DNA of 64,000 nt from Firmicutes bacterium UBA2116. Its GTDB lineage: Bacteria > Bacillota > Clostridia > Tissierellales > Sedimentibacteraceae. Numbering within the stretch: position 1 is the stretch's first letter; every line of letters begins with the position of its first letter. Shown here piece after piece: positions 1 through 7,829 of the stretch. The notes beneath the pieces are model-generated. The model did not search any database and was not told the DNA's origin. It was given only the letters and a program-made list of their open reading frames with translations. Both the position numbers and the translations under genes were made by a program. The DNA is taken from assembly GCA_002331025.1 (NCBI GenBank), contig DCYG01000007.1:83298-147297 (forward strand), written 5' to 3'.

Positions 1-1302
1 TTCAAAAAGCCCTAGTTTTCCACCTCGTTTTGCACCTGTAAATGACCCTTCTTCGTAACCGAATAGCTCACTTTCCAATAAGTTATCAGGCATTGCCGCA
101 CAATTTATTGCTATAAACGGGTAGTTGCGCCTATCAGATTCATTATGTATGGAGTGTGCAAAAAGTTCTTTTCCTGTACCGCTTTCCCCGGAGATAAGAA
201 CAGCGGAGTTGTTTTTGGACATTTTTTTAGCTATAGCACATGCTTTTTTAATTGTTTCACTTTCACCAATTATATTATTAAAAGTATATTTTGCTTTATG
301 ACCTTTATTTAAAAGTTGAATACGCAAGTTATGCTGTTTTGATTCTTCTTCAGTAAATCTTTGTATTATGGCAAAAGCTCCTAAATATTCATTTTGACGT
401 ATAATTGGGGCAATTGTAACGTTTATATCAACACCATTAAATTTAATTAACCTGTTATTTATTTTTTTTCGCGTAAGCCGACACTCTGAAAAGGGTAAAA
501 AGGGAAAATAAACTTCAGCTGATTTATCAATAGCTTGTTTTTTATTGATATCTGTAATTTCTACAGCCTTTGAATTACATGCAAATATAATATCGTTGTC
601 GTTTACTCCGATTATTCCTGCATCTATAATTTCCATCAGTATTTCAAATTGGCTTTCCATTCGAAGAAATCTTCCAAACAGCTTGTCAAAACTAAAGTTA
701 TTTGTAATTATAGAACGAAAATAATTTTTGAAATTTTCTCTTTCTAATAAATATTCCAGTTTTAATCTAAGCGCAATTTCTACTATGGTTGTGGAGTCCA
801 TAACACGGTGACCGATATCTATAATATTAGGTATATACCTTGGTACTAATTCTAATTCACCGGGAGTTACAGCTAATTTTATATCAACAGGTGCATCACA
901 TTCAGGATAATATGGAACGAAATTGATATGATTTATGCCTAATTGACTAAGTCGTGTAATAGTTTCACGCACCATCTTATAACTTATATTAACAAATAAT
1001 GCATCAGTACCTTCATCAAGAAGCATTAATGATTTCAATGCTTGTCTGTTAAATGTGGTATCCATTATAACTACAGGAACATTTGCAGGGAAGTATTGCT
1101 TAATTGTTGCAATGCTTTCATAAGCAGTTGTGGTAACAGCGAGCAGGTCAGCATTTGTTATTTTTATCACAGTATTATCGACTAAATTATATGTTTTTGT
1201 TATAACGTATTCGTCGAACAGTTCATTTATTTGTTTTTCGTAAAACTTAGAAGCGGTATAACTATAAGAAACAATAGCAATATGTCTTTTTATAACTAAC
1301 AC
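1..1302 (-). CDS. sigma-54-dependent transcriptional activator, PrpR-N/PAS/AAA+ (C-terminus beyond window)
   Basis: Bacterial enhancer-binding protein, 434 codons visible; the frame stays open through base 1, so the rest of the AAA+ domain and the DNA-binding domain are missing. The GTG at 1302 is the only normal start after an in-frame TAA, although GAAAGG lies unusually close to it. Residues 1-200 resemble the PrpR N-terminal sensor domain, about 225-345 a PAS-like region. The AAA+ domain has Walker A GESGTGKE at 372-379 and the sigma-54-contacting loop GSFTGA at 419-424. It is divergent from an amidohydrolase and transporter that have a perfect sigma-54 promoter, so it most likely activates them. 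The inducer is unknown; a small D-amino-acid derivative would fit. Confidence 0.93.
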   Translation of the reverse strand, partial: MLVIKRHIAIVSYSYTASKFYEKQINELFDEYVITKTYNLVDNTVIKITNADLLAVTTTAYESIATIKQYFPANVPVVIMDTTFNRQALKSLMLLDEGTDALFVNISYKMVRETITRLSQLGINHINFVPYYPECDAPVDIKLAVTPGELELVPRYIPNIIDIGHRVMDSTTIVEIALRLKLEYLLERENFKNYFRSIITNNFSFDKLFGRFLRMESQFEILMEIIDAGIIGVNDNDIIFACNSKAVEITDINKKQAIDKSAEVYFPFLPFSECRLTRKKINNRLIKFNGVDINVTIAPIIRQNEYLGAFAIIQRFTEEESKQHNLRIQLLNKGHKAKYTFNNIIGESETIKKACAIAKKMSKNNSAVLISGESGTGKELFAHSIHNESDRRNYPFIAINCAAMPDNLLESELFGYEEGSFTGAKRGGKLGLFE

Positions 1303-1340
1303 CCTTTCAAATTCAGATATTTATATACATTGATAACTTT

Positions 1341-1369
1341 ATATTAAATGTAATATTAGGGTATGTCAA
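1341..1369 (-). promoter_or_regulatory. candidate sigma-A promoter of the sigma-54 activator
   Basis: On the minus strand TTGACA (1364-1369) is followed after 17 bases by TAATAT (1341-1346), about 40 bases upstream of the GTG start. The -35 is perfect and the -10 matches 4 of 6. Confidence 0.55.
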
Positions 1370-1405
1370 GTTTATTTCAGTTCATAAAAATCATATTCAA
1401 TAATT

Positions 1406-1421
1406 TGGCACTAAACTTGCA
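1406..1421 (+). promoter_or_regulatory. sigma-54 (-24/-12) promoter
   Basis: TGGCACtaaacTTGCA matches the sigma-54 consensus with exactly 10 bases between the invariant GG (1407-1408) and GC (1419-1420). It sits 42 bases before the amidohydrolase start and faces it. An adjacent divergent sigma-54 activator gene makes the call strong. Confidence 0.9.
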
Positions 1422-1463
1422 TATGATTAATGCAAATGTAAAAAAGTTAACAAGGAGGAGTTA

Positions 1464-2819
1464 ATGAAGAAGTTAATTAAAAATGGTTTTGTTGTAGATC
1501 CGGCAAATAAAGTTTATTCCAAACAAAATATTCTCATTGATAATGGGAAGATTGTATTTATTACAAATGAAGTGCCGAAAAGCGACGTGGTTATAGACGC
1601 AGAAGATAAAATTGTATGTCCCGGCTTTATTGACATTCATATGCATGAAGAACCACTGAATGAACTAAATAACACCTTAGAAAAAAGCATTACAAATTCT
1701 ATGTTAAGAATGGGAGTTACTACAGCTATAGGAGGCAATTGTGGAATTAATACAATTGAGCCGAAAAAGTATCTTGACATTGTTGATGAAGAGGGCAGTC
1801 CTATAAGCATAGGACTTTTTGCAGGACATACTTTTGTTAGAGAAATGGTTGGTAATAAAGACAAATATACCAATATAAAAGAAGATGAATTGCGCAATAT
1901 GCAGAAAGTACTTCAGGAAAATTTAGAAGCGGGCTGCCTTGGTATCTCTTATGGAATTCGATATGTACCTGGAATAAATGAGGAAGAGATGCTGGAAACA
2001 GCAAAATATTGTAAAAGCAATAATAAAATAATCACCGCGCATGTAAGAGATGATGCAGCCTATATATTTGAAGCAGTAAATGAACTGGCGAAAGTAGGAA
2101 TTAAATTAAATATACCGGTACAAAATTCGCACATCGGAAGTATGGCAGGTTTTGGTCAAATGGAAGAACTATTAAGTATGATAGACAGATATAAAGCTAA
2201 TGGACTTGATATTACCAATGACTGTTATCCTTATTATGCATTCAGTACCAGAATTGGAGAAACCACATATGACGGTGATTTTTTAAAAAGATATAAAGCT
2301 GATTATTCTTGTATTGAAATTTGCGAAGGAAAATATAAGGGACAAAGGTGCAATGAAGAAATATTTAATGAATTGCGTAAATTATATCCAAAAACACTTA
2401 CTGTTTGTCATGTTATGAAAAAGGAAGATGTTGATTTAGCATTAATTCATCCTAATGTTATGATTGCAAGTGATGGCTTAATGGATGGTGAACAAGGGCA
2501 TCCGAGGGCTTCCGGTACATTTCCCAGATTCATAAGCCAATATGTTAAAAGTGGTAAAATATCATTATTTAACGCAATTGAGAAAATGAGTTTTATGCAG
2601 GCAGAAAAATTAGGACTTTCTGCAAAAGGCAGATTAAATGTTGGAGCTGACGCAGATATTGTTATCTTTGATATAAATAAAATTCAAGATAATGCGACTT
2701 TTGAAAAACCAACAGCAAAACCGAATGGTATTGAATACGTTCTGATAAATGGAGAAATTGCTTTAAAAGATAATGAAATAATTAATAATTCTTTAGGAAA
2801 ATCAATTAGAAAATATTAA
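1464..2819 (+). CDS. N-acyl-D-amino-acid deacylase / D-aminoacylase-family amidohydrolase
   Basis: Cytoplasmic zinc amidohydrolase of 451 residues in the D-aminoacylase/dihydroorotase-like superfamily. Visible signatures are the metal-binding strand PGFIDIHMHEEP near residue 53, GCLGISYGIRYVPG near 155 (typical of D-aminoacylases), a DCYPYYAF motif near 250, IASDG near 335, and HPRASGTFPRF just after it. The start follows an AAGGAGGAG Shine-Dalgarno site. It is followed after 22 bases by an NhaC-type transporter, and both lie behind a sigma-54 promoter, suggesting induced uptake and deacylation of an N-acylated (perhaps D-) amino acid. The exact substrate cannot be read from sequence; D-glutamate deacylase or dihydropyrimidinase-like activities are possible. 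Confidence 0.85.
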   Translation: MKKLIKNGFVVDPANKVYSKQNILIDNGKIVFITNEVPKSDVVIDAEDKIVCPGFIDIHMHEEPLNELNNTLEKSITNSMLRMGVTTAIGGNCGINTIEPKKYLDIVDEEGSPISIGLFAGHTFVREMVGNKDKYTNIKEDELRNMQKVLQENLEAGCLGISYGIRYVPGINEEEMLETAKYCKSNNKIITAHVRDDAAYIFEAVNELAKVGIKLNIPVQNSHIGSMAGFGQMEELLSMIDRYKANGLDITNDCYPYYAFSTRIGETTYDGDFLKRYKADYSCIEICEGKYKGQRCNEEIFNELRKLYPKTLTVCHVMKKEDVDLALIHPNVMIASDGLMDGEQGHPRASGTFPRFISQYVKSGKISLFNAIEKMSFMQAEKLGLSAKGRLNVGADADIVIFDINKIQDNATFEKPTAKPNGIEYVLINGEIALKDNEIINNSLGKSIRKY

Positions 2820-2841
2820 ATAATTAAAGGAGAAGTAAATT

Positions 2842-4263
2842 ATGGAGTATGGAATCTTATCAATTTTACCACCAGTCTTTACGATTGCACTAGCTATTTA
2901 CACAAAAAATGTTTTTATCGCGTTATTTTTAGGAGTGTTTCTTGGAAATTTTGTAATTCATGGATGGGATTTTTTCGTTGCTTTAAACAGTACACTAAAT
3001 GGTTTTATTAGCATATTTGAAAGCCATAGCAATACTATAGTTATTGCATCTATATTATTAATAGGCGCTTTGATCTATATTATAGAAAAATCCGGAGGTA
3101 TCGAAGGGTTTGTAGAAGTTATGGTTCGCAAAAAAGGTCTTATAAAATCAAAAAGAGCAGCCGGCATTTTCACATGGTTAATGGGAGTATTTGTTTTTAC
3201 TTCCGGAACTCTAAGTACTTTAGTTGTTGGTTCTGTTACAAGACCTATTAATGATGCATTGAAAGTACCGCATGAAAAGTCTTCTTTTATAGTACATACA
3301 ACTTCTACGCCTGTATGTGTTCTTTTACCTCTAAGCGGATGGGGTGCTTCGATGATAGGATATCTAACTTCCGGCGGGGTTCCTGAAGCTGAAGCGACAA
3401 CAATATTGGTTCAATCAATAGGATTAAATTTTTACTGCATTATAGCAGTTTTTGGTACGTTATTACTGACTATTTTTAAAAAAGATTTTGGTCCGATGAA
3501 AAAGGCCGAATTAAGAGCGGAAGCGACAGGTCAATTAGATGCACCTTCAAGCATAGTCGCAAAAGCAGAAAGTTTTGATGATAAGTTAAATATAGATACT
3601 GATAAACCCCTTGCCAGAAATTTATTACTTCCAATAAGTACTCTTATAGCAGTTATCATTGCGGTCTTGCTTATAACAGGAAAAGGTAATTTACTTAACG
3701 GAGATGGGATGAACGCACTTCTATGGGGCGTATTTGCATCTATAGTAGTGGCTGGAATACTTTGTATATCTCAAAAAATTTATAATATTAATCAATTTAT
3801 TGAAGTAATGTTTAAGGGTGCGGGTGGAATGCTGTCTATATCCATGATATTAGTATTTGGTTTTGCAATGGGTGGTGTTGTTAAACAACTTGGTACCGGT
3901 TTATATCTCTCTTCTATATTTGAGAATTTCTTAACTCCGGCGTTACTGCCTGCCTTAGTTTTTATCATGGCATGTATTATTTCGTTTGCTACGGGTACTT
4001 CAATGGGTACAATGGCTATAACATCGGTTATTGCTTTACCAATGGCTTATAATTTAGGGGTAAGTATTCCTCTTGTTGCTTCAGCTGTATTTGGTGGAAG
4101 CATCTTTGGTGACCATAGCTCTCCAATATCCGATACTACCATAATGAGTTGTTCAACAACAGGTTGTAATATAATAGATCATATAAAATCACAAATACCA
4201 TATTGTTTTATAGCAGCTACAGCTACTATTATATTATATGTGATTTTTGGATTTATTTTATAA
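2842..4263 (+). CDS. NhaC-family (Na+/H+ antiporter-like) membrane transporter
   Basis: Polytopic inner-membrane protein of 473 residues with roughly 11-12 hydrophobic segments and an NhaC-family signature near the C-terminus (FGGSIFGDHSSPISDTT, around 417-433) plus SFATGTSMGTMAI around 377. It is preceded by AAAGGAG and is the second gene of the sigma-54-driven unit, ending at a strong terminator. Members beside amidohydrolases often carry amino acids or organic anions with Na+/H+ coupling rather than acting as housekeeping antiporters. Import of the deacylase substrate is therefore my inference; plain Na+/H+ antiport remains possible. Confidence 0.85.
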   Translation: MEYGILSILPPVFTIALAIYTKNVFIALFLGVFLGNFVIHGWDFFVALNSTLNGFISIFESHSNTIVIASILLIGALIYIIEKSGGIEGFVEVMVRKKGLIKSKRAAGIFTWLMGVFVFTSGTLSTLVVGSVTRPINDALKVPHEKSSFIVHTTSTPVCVLLPLSGWGASMIGYLTSGGVPEAEATTILVQSIGLNFYCIIAVFGTLLLTIFKKDFGPMKKAELRAEATGQLDAPSSIVAKAESFDDKLNIDTDKPLARNLLLPISTLIAVIIAVLLITGKGNLLNGDGMNALLWGVFASIVVAGILCISQKIYNINQFIEVMFKGAGGMLSISMILVFGFAMGGVVKQLGTGLYLSSIFENFLTPALLPALVFIMACIISFATGTSMGTMAITSVIALPMAYNLGVSIPLVASAVFGGSIFGDHSSPISDTTIMSCSTTGCNIIDHIKSQIPYCFIAATATIILYVIFGFIL

Positions 4264-4274
4264 TTGTAAAATTT

Positions 4275-4309
4275 AAAACAACCCGCATATACTAAATGTG
4301 GGTTGTTTT
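4275..4309 (+). terminator. intrinsic terminator after the transporter gene
   Basis: A 14-bp stem pairs 4275-4288 with 4296-4309 (one G-U pair) around a 7-base loop. The right arm ends in four T and the left begins with four A, so it could work in both directions. Confidence 0.8.
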
Positions 4310-4444
4310 ACTATGCACGATCATAATGAAGTGAATTAGTAATAAGGGGTTAATTTAAATATACATTTTTATAAAATAGGTTGTCATAAGTATTATTTTA
4401 TTTTATTATGATAATAGTACTAATTAAAACGAGAGGAAGCATTT

Positions 4445-5743
4445 ATGATTAAAGAAATTAAAAATAATACCTTGTATTTTGACGGATGTAATACGGTGGA
4501 ACTGGCTAAAGAATACGGGACACCTTTATATGTAATGAGTGAAACGGCTATTGTGGAAAAATGCAAAGAAATAAGAGATACATTTCTAAACAAATATGAA
4601 AGAACGAGAGCAGCATATGCTGCAAAAGCATTTTTAACCCTTTCAATGTGCAGGATAATTGAAAGAGAAGGACTTTGCCTGGATGTTGTCTCAGGAGGAG
4701 AATTATATACAGCTGTAAAAGCGAATTTTCCTGCAGAAAAAATTGAGTTTAACGGCAACAACAAATCAATCGGAGAATTAGAGCTTGCGATTGATTACAA
4801 CATTGGACGAATAATAGTGGATGGTCTCGATGAGTTAGATATTATAGAAGGCATTTGTAAGAAAAAAGGGAAGAAAACCAATATACTGTACAGAATAACG
4901 CCGGGAGTTAAAAGTGATTCTCATGATTATATAGTTACAGGAAAAAAAGATTCTAAGTTTGGTATTCCTTTAGATGATGAAGCAATATTTCCTGCAATCG
5001 AAAAAGCAATAAATTCACCGCATATAAATTTCATGGGCTTTCATTTTCATGTGGGTTCGCAGCTTCTTAACAATGAATCACATTTAAAAGCATTGGGAAC
5101 TGCATTAAAACTAATAAAGGATACAATTGACAAATATAATTACGTAACACCGGAATTAAATATAGGCGGCGGATTCGGAATCAAGTATACGGATGCTGAT
5201 GATAAAAAGTCATATGCATATTTCTTAGATCCGATGATGGAAAGAATTGAAGAGTTTTCAAAGGAAATGAATATCACAAGACCGGAAATTGTTATTGAAC
5301 CGGGCAGAAGCATAGTTGGTGAATCAGGAATAACACTTTATACAATCGGTACTATAAAGGACATAAAAGGGATAAGAAAATATGTATCTGTTGACGGCGG
5401 TATGACTGATAATATAAGACCTGCATTGTATCAAGCCAGATATGAAGGTATTGTTGCTAATAAAGCGGATATGGCTAAGACTGATTTAGTTACAATAAGC
5501 GGGAAATGCTGTGAATCAGGAGATATATTAATTAAGGATGCACATATTGCCTTTGCTGAAAGAGGAGATATATTTGCAGTATTCTCAACAGGAGCATATG
5601 GTTATTCCATGGCAAGTAACTATAATAAAAACCCTGTACCTGCAACAGTGTTGGTAAAGGACGGCAAATCAGAAATTATAGTTAAAAGACAGACATATGA
5701 TCACATGATAGCAAATGAAGTTATACCTGAATCACTGAAATAA
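4445..5743 (+). CDS. lysA: diaminopimelate decarboxylase
   Basis: PLP enzyme converting meso-diaminopimelate to L-lysine, the last step of the DAP pathway; 432 residues, the usual length. Fold type III (alanine-racemase-like) signatures: the PLP lysine in AAYAAKAF near residue 58, the HFHVGSQ motif near 200, GGGFGIKY near 240, EPGRSIVGESG near 283 and CESGD near 358. The start has GAGAGGAAGC just upstream. The diaminopimelate epimerase gene follows after 22 bases, so the pair probably forms an operon supplying meso-DAP for peptidoglycan and lysine. The 180-base leader shows no lysine riboswitch. Confidence 0.97.
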   Translation: MIKEIKNNTLYFDGCNTVELAKEYGTPLYVMSETAIVEKCKEIRDTFLNKYERTRAAYAAKAFLTLSMCRIIEREGLCLDVVSGGELYTAVKANFPAEKIEFNGNNKSIGELELAIDYNIGRIIVDGLDELDIIEGICKKKGKKTNILYRITPGVKSDSHDYIVTGKKDSKFGIPLDDEAIFPAIEKAINSPHINFMGFHFHVGSQLLNNESHLKALGTALKLIKDTIDKYNYVTPELNIGGGFGIKYTDADDKKSYAYFLDPMMERIEEFSKEMNITRPEIVIEPGRSIVGESGITLYTIGTIKDIKGIRKYVSVDGGMTDNIRPALYQARYEGIVANKADMAKTDLVTISGKCCESGDILIKDAHIAFAERGDIFAVFSTGAYGYSMASNYNKNPVPATVLVKDGKSEIIVKRQTYDHMIANEVIPESLK

Positions 5744-5765
5744 AAAATGCGGGGGAAGTGATATT

Positions 5766-6602
5766 ATGGATTTTTATAAAATGCAGGGGACAGGAAATGA
5801 TTTTATAATTATTAATAACATGAAATTAAATATTCCTGTATATAAATTACCTTCAATTGCAAAGAAGCTTTGCAAAAGAAAACTGTCAATCGGTGCTGAC
5901 GGTTTCATGGTGGTTGATTATCCTGAGGGAGATGCGGACTTTAAAATGCGTTTTTATAACCGTGACGGCAGTGAAGGTGAAATGTGCGGCAACGGAGCAA
6001 GATGCATTTCCCGATATGCATATGTAAACAACTTGGCAGGAAAAAAGATGACCTTTGAAACAGGAGCAGGTATTATACATTCTGAAGTTATAGAAGGACG
6101 TTTGGTTAAAGTTTTGCTTAACAAACCAGAAGTGATTAAGCTTGATAATGATATAGAAATAGACGGTATAAAATATGAGTGTTCATATATAGAGTTAGGA
6201 AATCCGGGACTTCCTCATGCCGTTGTTAAATATAATCTCCAGCATGCGGATGAAAGCAAATTGCGTGAAGCAGGAAAAAAGATAAGATATTATGAAGGCT
6301 TTTCCAAGGGAGCAAATGTTAATTTTTTTGAGGTGACGGATAAAAATTCCGCATTGGTTAAAACCTACGAAAGAGGAGTTGAAGATTTCACTTTAGCGTG
6401 CGGCACAGGCTCTGCATCAACTGCGGTTGCTCTGATGCTCAAAGGTTATTTGACCGGAGACAGGGCAAAAATTGCAGTTGACGGAGGAGAACTGTTTGTT
6501 GAAGTAGAAAGAACGAACAATAATGTTGATAAGCTGTGGCTTATAGGTACAACAAATATAGTTGCAATTGGTGAAGTTAAGGATGAAGATTTAATTATTT
6601 GA
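5766..6602 (+). CDS. dapF: diaminopimelate epimerase
   Basis: Cofactor-independent epimerase interconverting LL- and meso-diaminopimelate; 278 residues, standard length. The N-terminus has the family motif MQGTGNDF. The catalytic cysteines are both present: EMCGNGARC near residues 72-80 and LACGTGSAS near 214-222. A GGGGAAGTG ribosome site precedes the ATG. It is the second gene after lysA and ends one base before an intergenic hairpin that may terminate the transcript. It has no unusual features. Confidence 0.97.
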   Translation: MDFYKMQGTGNDFIIINNMKLNIPVYKLPSIAKKLCKRKLSIGADGFMVVDYPEGDADFKMRFYNRDGSEGEMCGNGARCISRYAYVNNLAGKKMTFETGAGIIHSEVIEGRLVKVLLNKPEVIKLDNDIEIDGIKYECSYIELGNPGLPHAVVKYNLQHADESKLREAGKKIRYYEGFSKGANVNFFEVTDKNSALVKTYERGVEDFTLACGTGSASTAVALMLKGYLTGDRAKIAVDGGELFVEVERTNNNVDKLWLIGTTNIVAIGEVKDEDLII

Positions 6603-6603
6603 T

Positions 6604-6671
6604 GAGATTCCCCGCTTTGCTCGGATGACGGATTGTATAACTGTCATTACGAGCAAAGCGGGAAATTTCTT
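6604..6671. repeat. intergenic hairpin of the GAGATTC repeat family / possible bidirectional terminator
   Basis: The 13-bp arms 6611-6623 (CCCGCTTTGCTCG) and 6650-6662 are perfect inverted repeats, followed by a T-rich tract. It lies between the convergent genes dapF and an EamA transporter. The sequence resembles other intergenic hairpins in this window (for example 43507-43576), so it is probably a dispersed palindromic element that may also terminate transcription. Confidence 0.65.
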
Positions 6672-6683
6672 TTTTTCGCCTAT

Positions 6684-7622
6684 TTATAATTTTTCATTTT
6701 CCAAAGCTTTGCGTCCAAGATGTTTTTTAAACATTCCAAAATCCAAATTCGAAGTTACTAATCCAATCAATATGATAACAACTCCTATCCACTGCATACC
6801 TGAAAGCTGTTCATCAAGTACAATCCTCGCTGATATGAGCGCTATGACCGGAACCAGCAAGGGAATAGGCGCTACCTTTCCCATGGGATATTCGCCGATA
6901 AGCTTACCCCATACTCCATATCCGAATAATGTTGCTCCTACCGCTAAATATAAAACTGAAAATATTGATATGCCGCTAAAATTAGTTATTACGTAAAATA
7001 TGTACTGAGGTGTATCAAAAACAAAAGCCAATGCCGTAAGCGGTATAACAGGAACCAGTGAAGACCACACGACTAAGCTTAACATATCGAGCTTTTCGCC
7101 CTTTGCTTCCTCCTTGTCAGATGCAATTCGTGCAACTATGTTTGATGCTGACCAGAAAACAGGAGCTAATAAATTTAGTATGATTGCCAATACAGGTATT
7201 GCGTTGATACCGTCTCTGGCATTTGCCGCACCGATAATCAGGAGTCCCGCAGCTGCAATTACAAAACCGATAATTTGCTTAGTCTTAATTTTTTCATTTA
7301 AATAAAATACTGCCATTACAGGAGATATGAAAGCCTGTATCTGCAAAACTATGGATGCGATACTTGCAGGCATTCCGATTTCCATGGCATAAAACAAGCA
7401 GGCAAATTGTCCCACACCTACAAAGAGTCCGAAGAGCACAATATATTTTAACTCTGTTTTTGGTTTTTTAACAAAAAATACAGCAGGGAAAGCGGTAAAT
7501 AAATATCTTAATGCAATTAACAGCATTGAAGGTACACCCTTAAGACCTAATTTAATTACGGTAAAATTAATACCCCACATGATTACAAGCAATGCTGCAA
7601 GCAAAATATCTTTTTTCTTCAT
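6684..7622 (-). CDS. EamA/DMT-family transporter (RhaT-like)
   Basis: Inner-membrane drug/metabolite exporter-type protein of 312 residues with about ten hydrophobic segments arranged as two EamA repeats (roughly residues 5-140 and 160-300). The N-terminus has the family feature MWGINFTVIKLGLKG. An AAAGGC ribosome site precedes the ATG. It has its own sigma-A promoter (7657-7684), so although it follows the radical SAM operon on the same strand it need not be cotranscribed with it. Substrate unknown; amino acids or related metabolites are common in this family. A second EamA gene lies at 60418-61305. Confidence 0.9.
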   Translation of the reverse strand: MKKKDILLAALLVIMWGINFTVIKLGLKGVPSMLLIALRYLFTAFPAVFFVKKPKTELKYIVLFGLFVGVGQFACLFYAMEIGMPASIASIVLQIQAFISPVMAVFYLNEKIKTKQIIGFVIAAAGLLIIGAANARDGINAIPVLAIILNLLAPVFWSASNIVARIASDKEEAKGEKLDMLSLVVWSSLVPVIPLTALAFVFDTPQYIFYVITNFSGISIFSVLYLAVGATLFGYGVWGKLIGEYPMGKVAPIPLLVPVIALISARIVLDEQLSGMQWIGVVIILIGLVTSNLDFGMFKKHLGRKALENEKL

Positions 7623-7656
7623 AATAATAGCCTTTCAGTAAATGAATATAAGAACA

Positions 7657-7684
7657 ATTATATCACTTAAAATTATATTATCAA
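7657..7684 (-). promoter_or_regulatory. sigma-A promoter of the EamA gene
   Basis: On the minus strand TTGATA (7679-7684), a 16-base spacer and TATAAT (7657-7662) lie about 35 bases before the EamA start and 15 bases beyond the stop of the small ORF at 7699-7782. Confidence 0.6.
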
Positions 7685-7698
7685 TCATTAATATAAAT

Positions 7699-7782
7699 TT
7701 AACAAGACTGAGATTCCATCATCAATTTTACATACTTACTAACAGCCTTAAGTGACCCCTTCATTATTCTAAATATTTTCAT
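7699..7782 (-). CDS. unrecognised 27-residue cationic peptide at the end of the radical SAM operon
   Basis: Small ORF with ATG at 7782 and an AAAAGGTG Shine-Dalgarno site (7789-7796) ideally spaced 6 bases upstream. It lies 47 bases downstream of the last radical SAM gene, on the same strand. The product begins MKIFRIMKGSLK and ends MMESQSC. Basic residues at 2, 5, 8, 12, 16 and 19 recur every 3-4 positions between hydrophobic ones, giving a predicted amphipathic cationic helix, with one acidic residue and a C-terminal Cys. No family is recognised. It could be a modified peptide precursor, a membrane-associating microprotein, or a chance ORF; the well-placed ribosome site and the operon position favour a real gene. 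Confidence 0.5.
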   Translation of the reverse strand: MKIFRIMKGSLKAVSKYVKLMMESQSC

Positions 7783-7829
7783 AAATAACACCTTTTATGT
7801 CATATCAAGCGTAGAGAAGGATCTCTCTT

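Noticed and set aside
4310..4444. Lysine riboswitch or T-box upstream of lysA
   Set aside because: The leader has none of the conserved lysine-aptamer or T-box words and is too short and AT-rich to fold as either.
6625..6996. Plus-strand open frame of 123 codons
   Set aside because: It lies antisense to the EamA transporter gene, begins inside the intergenic repeat and has no ribosome site or recognisable domain.
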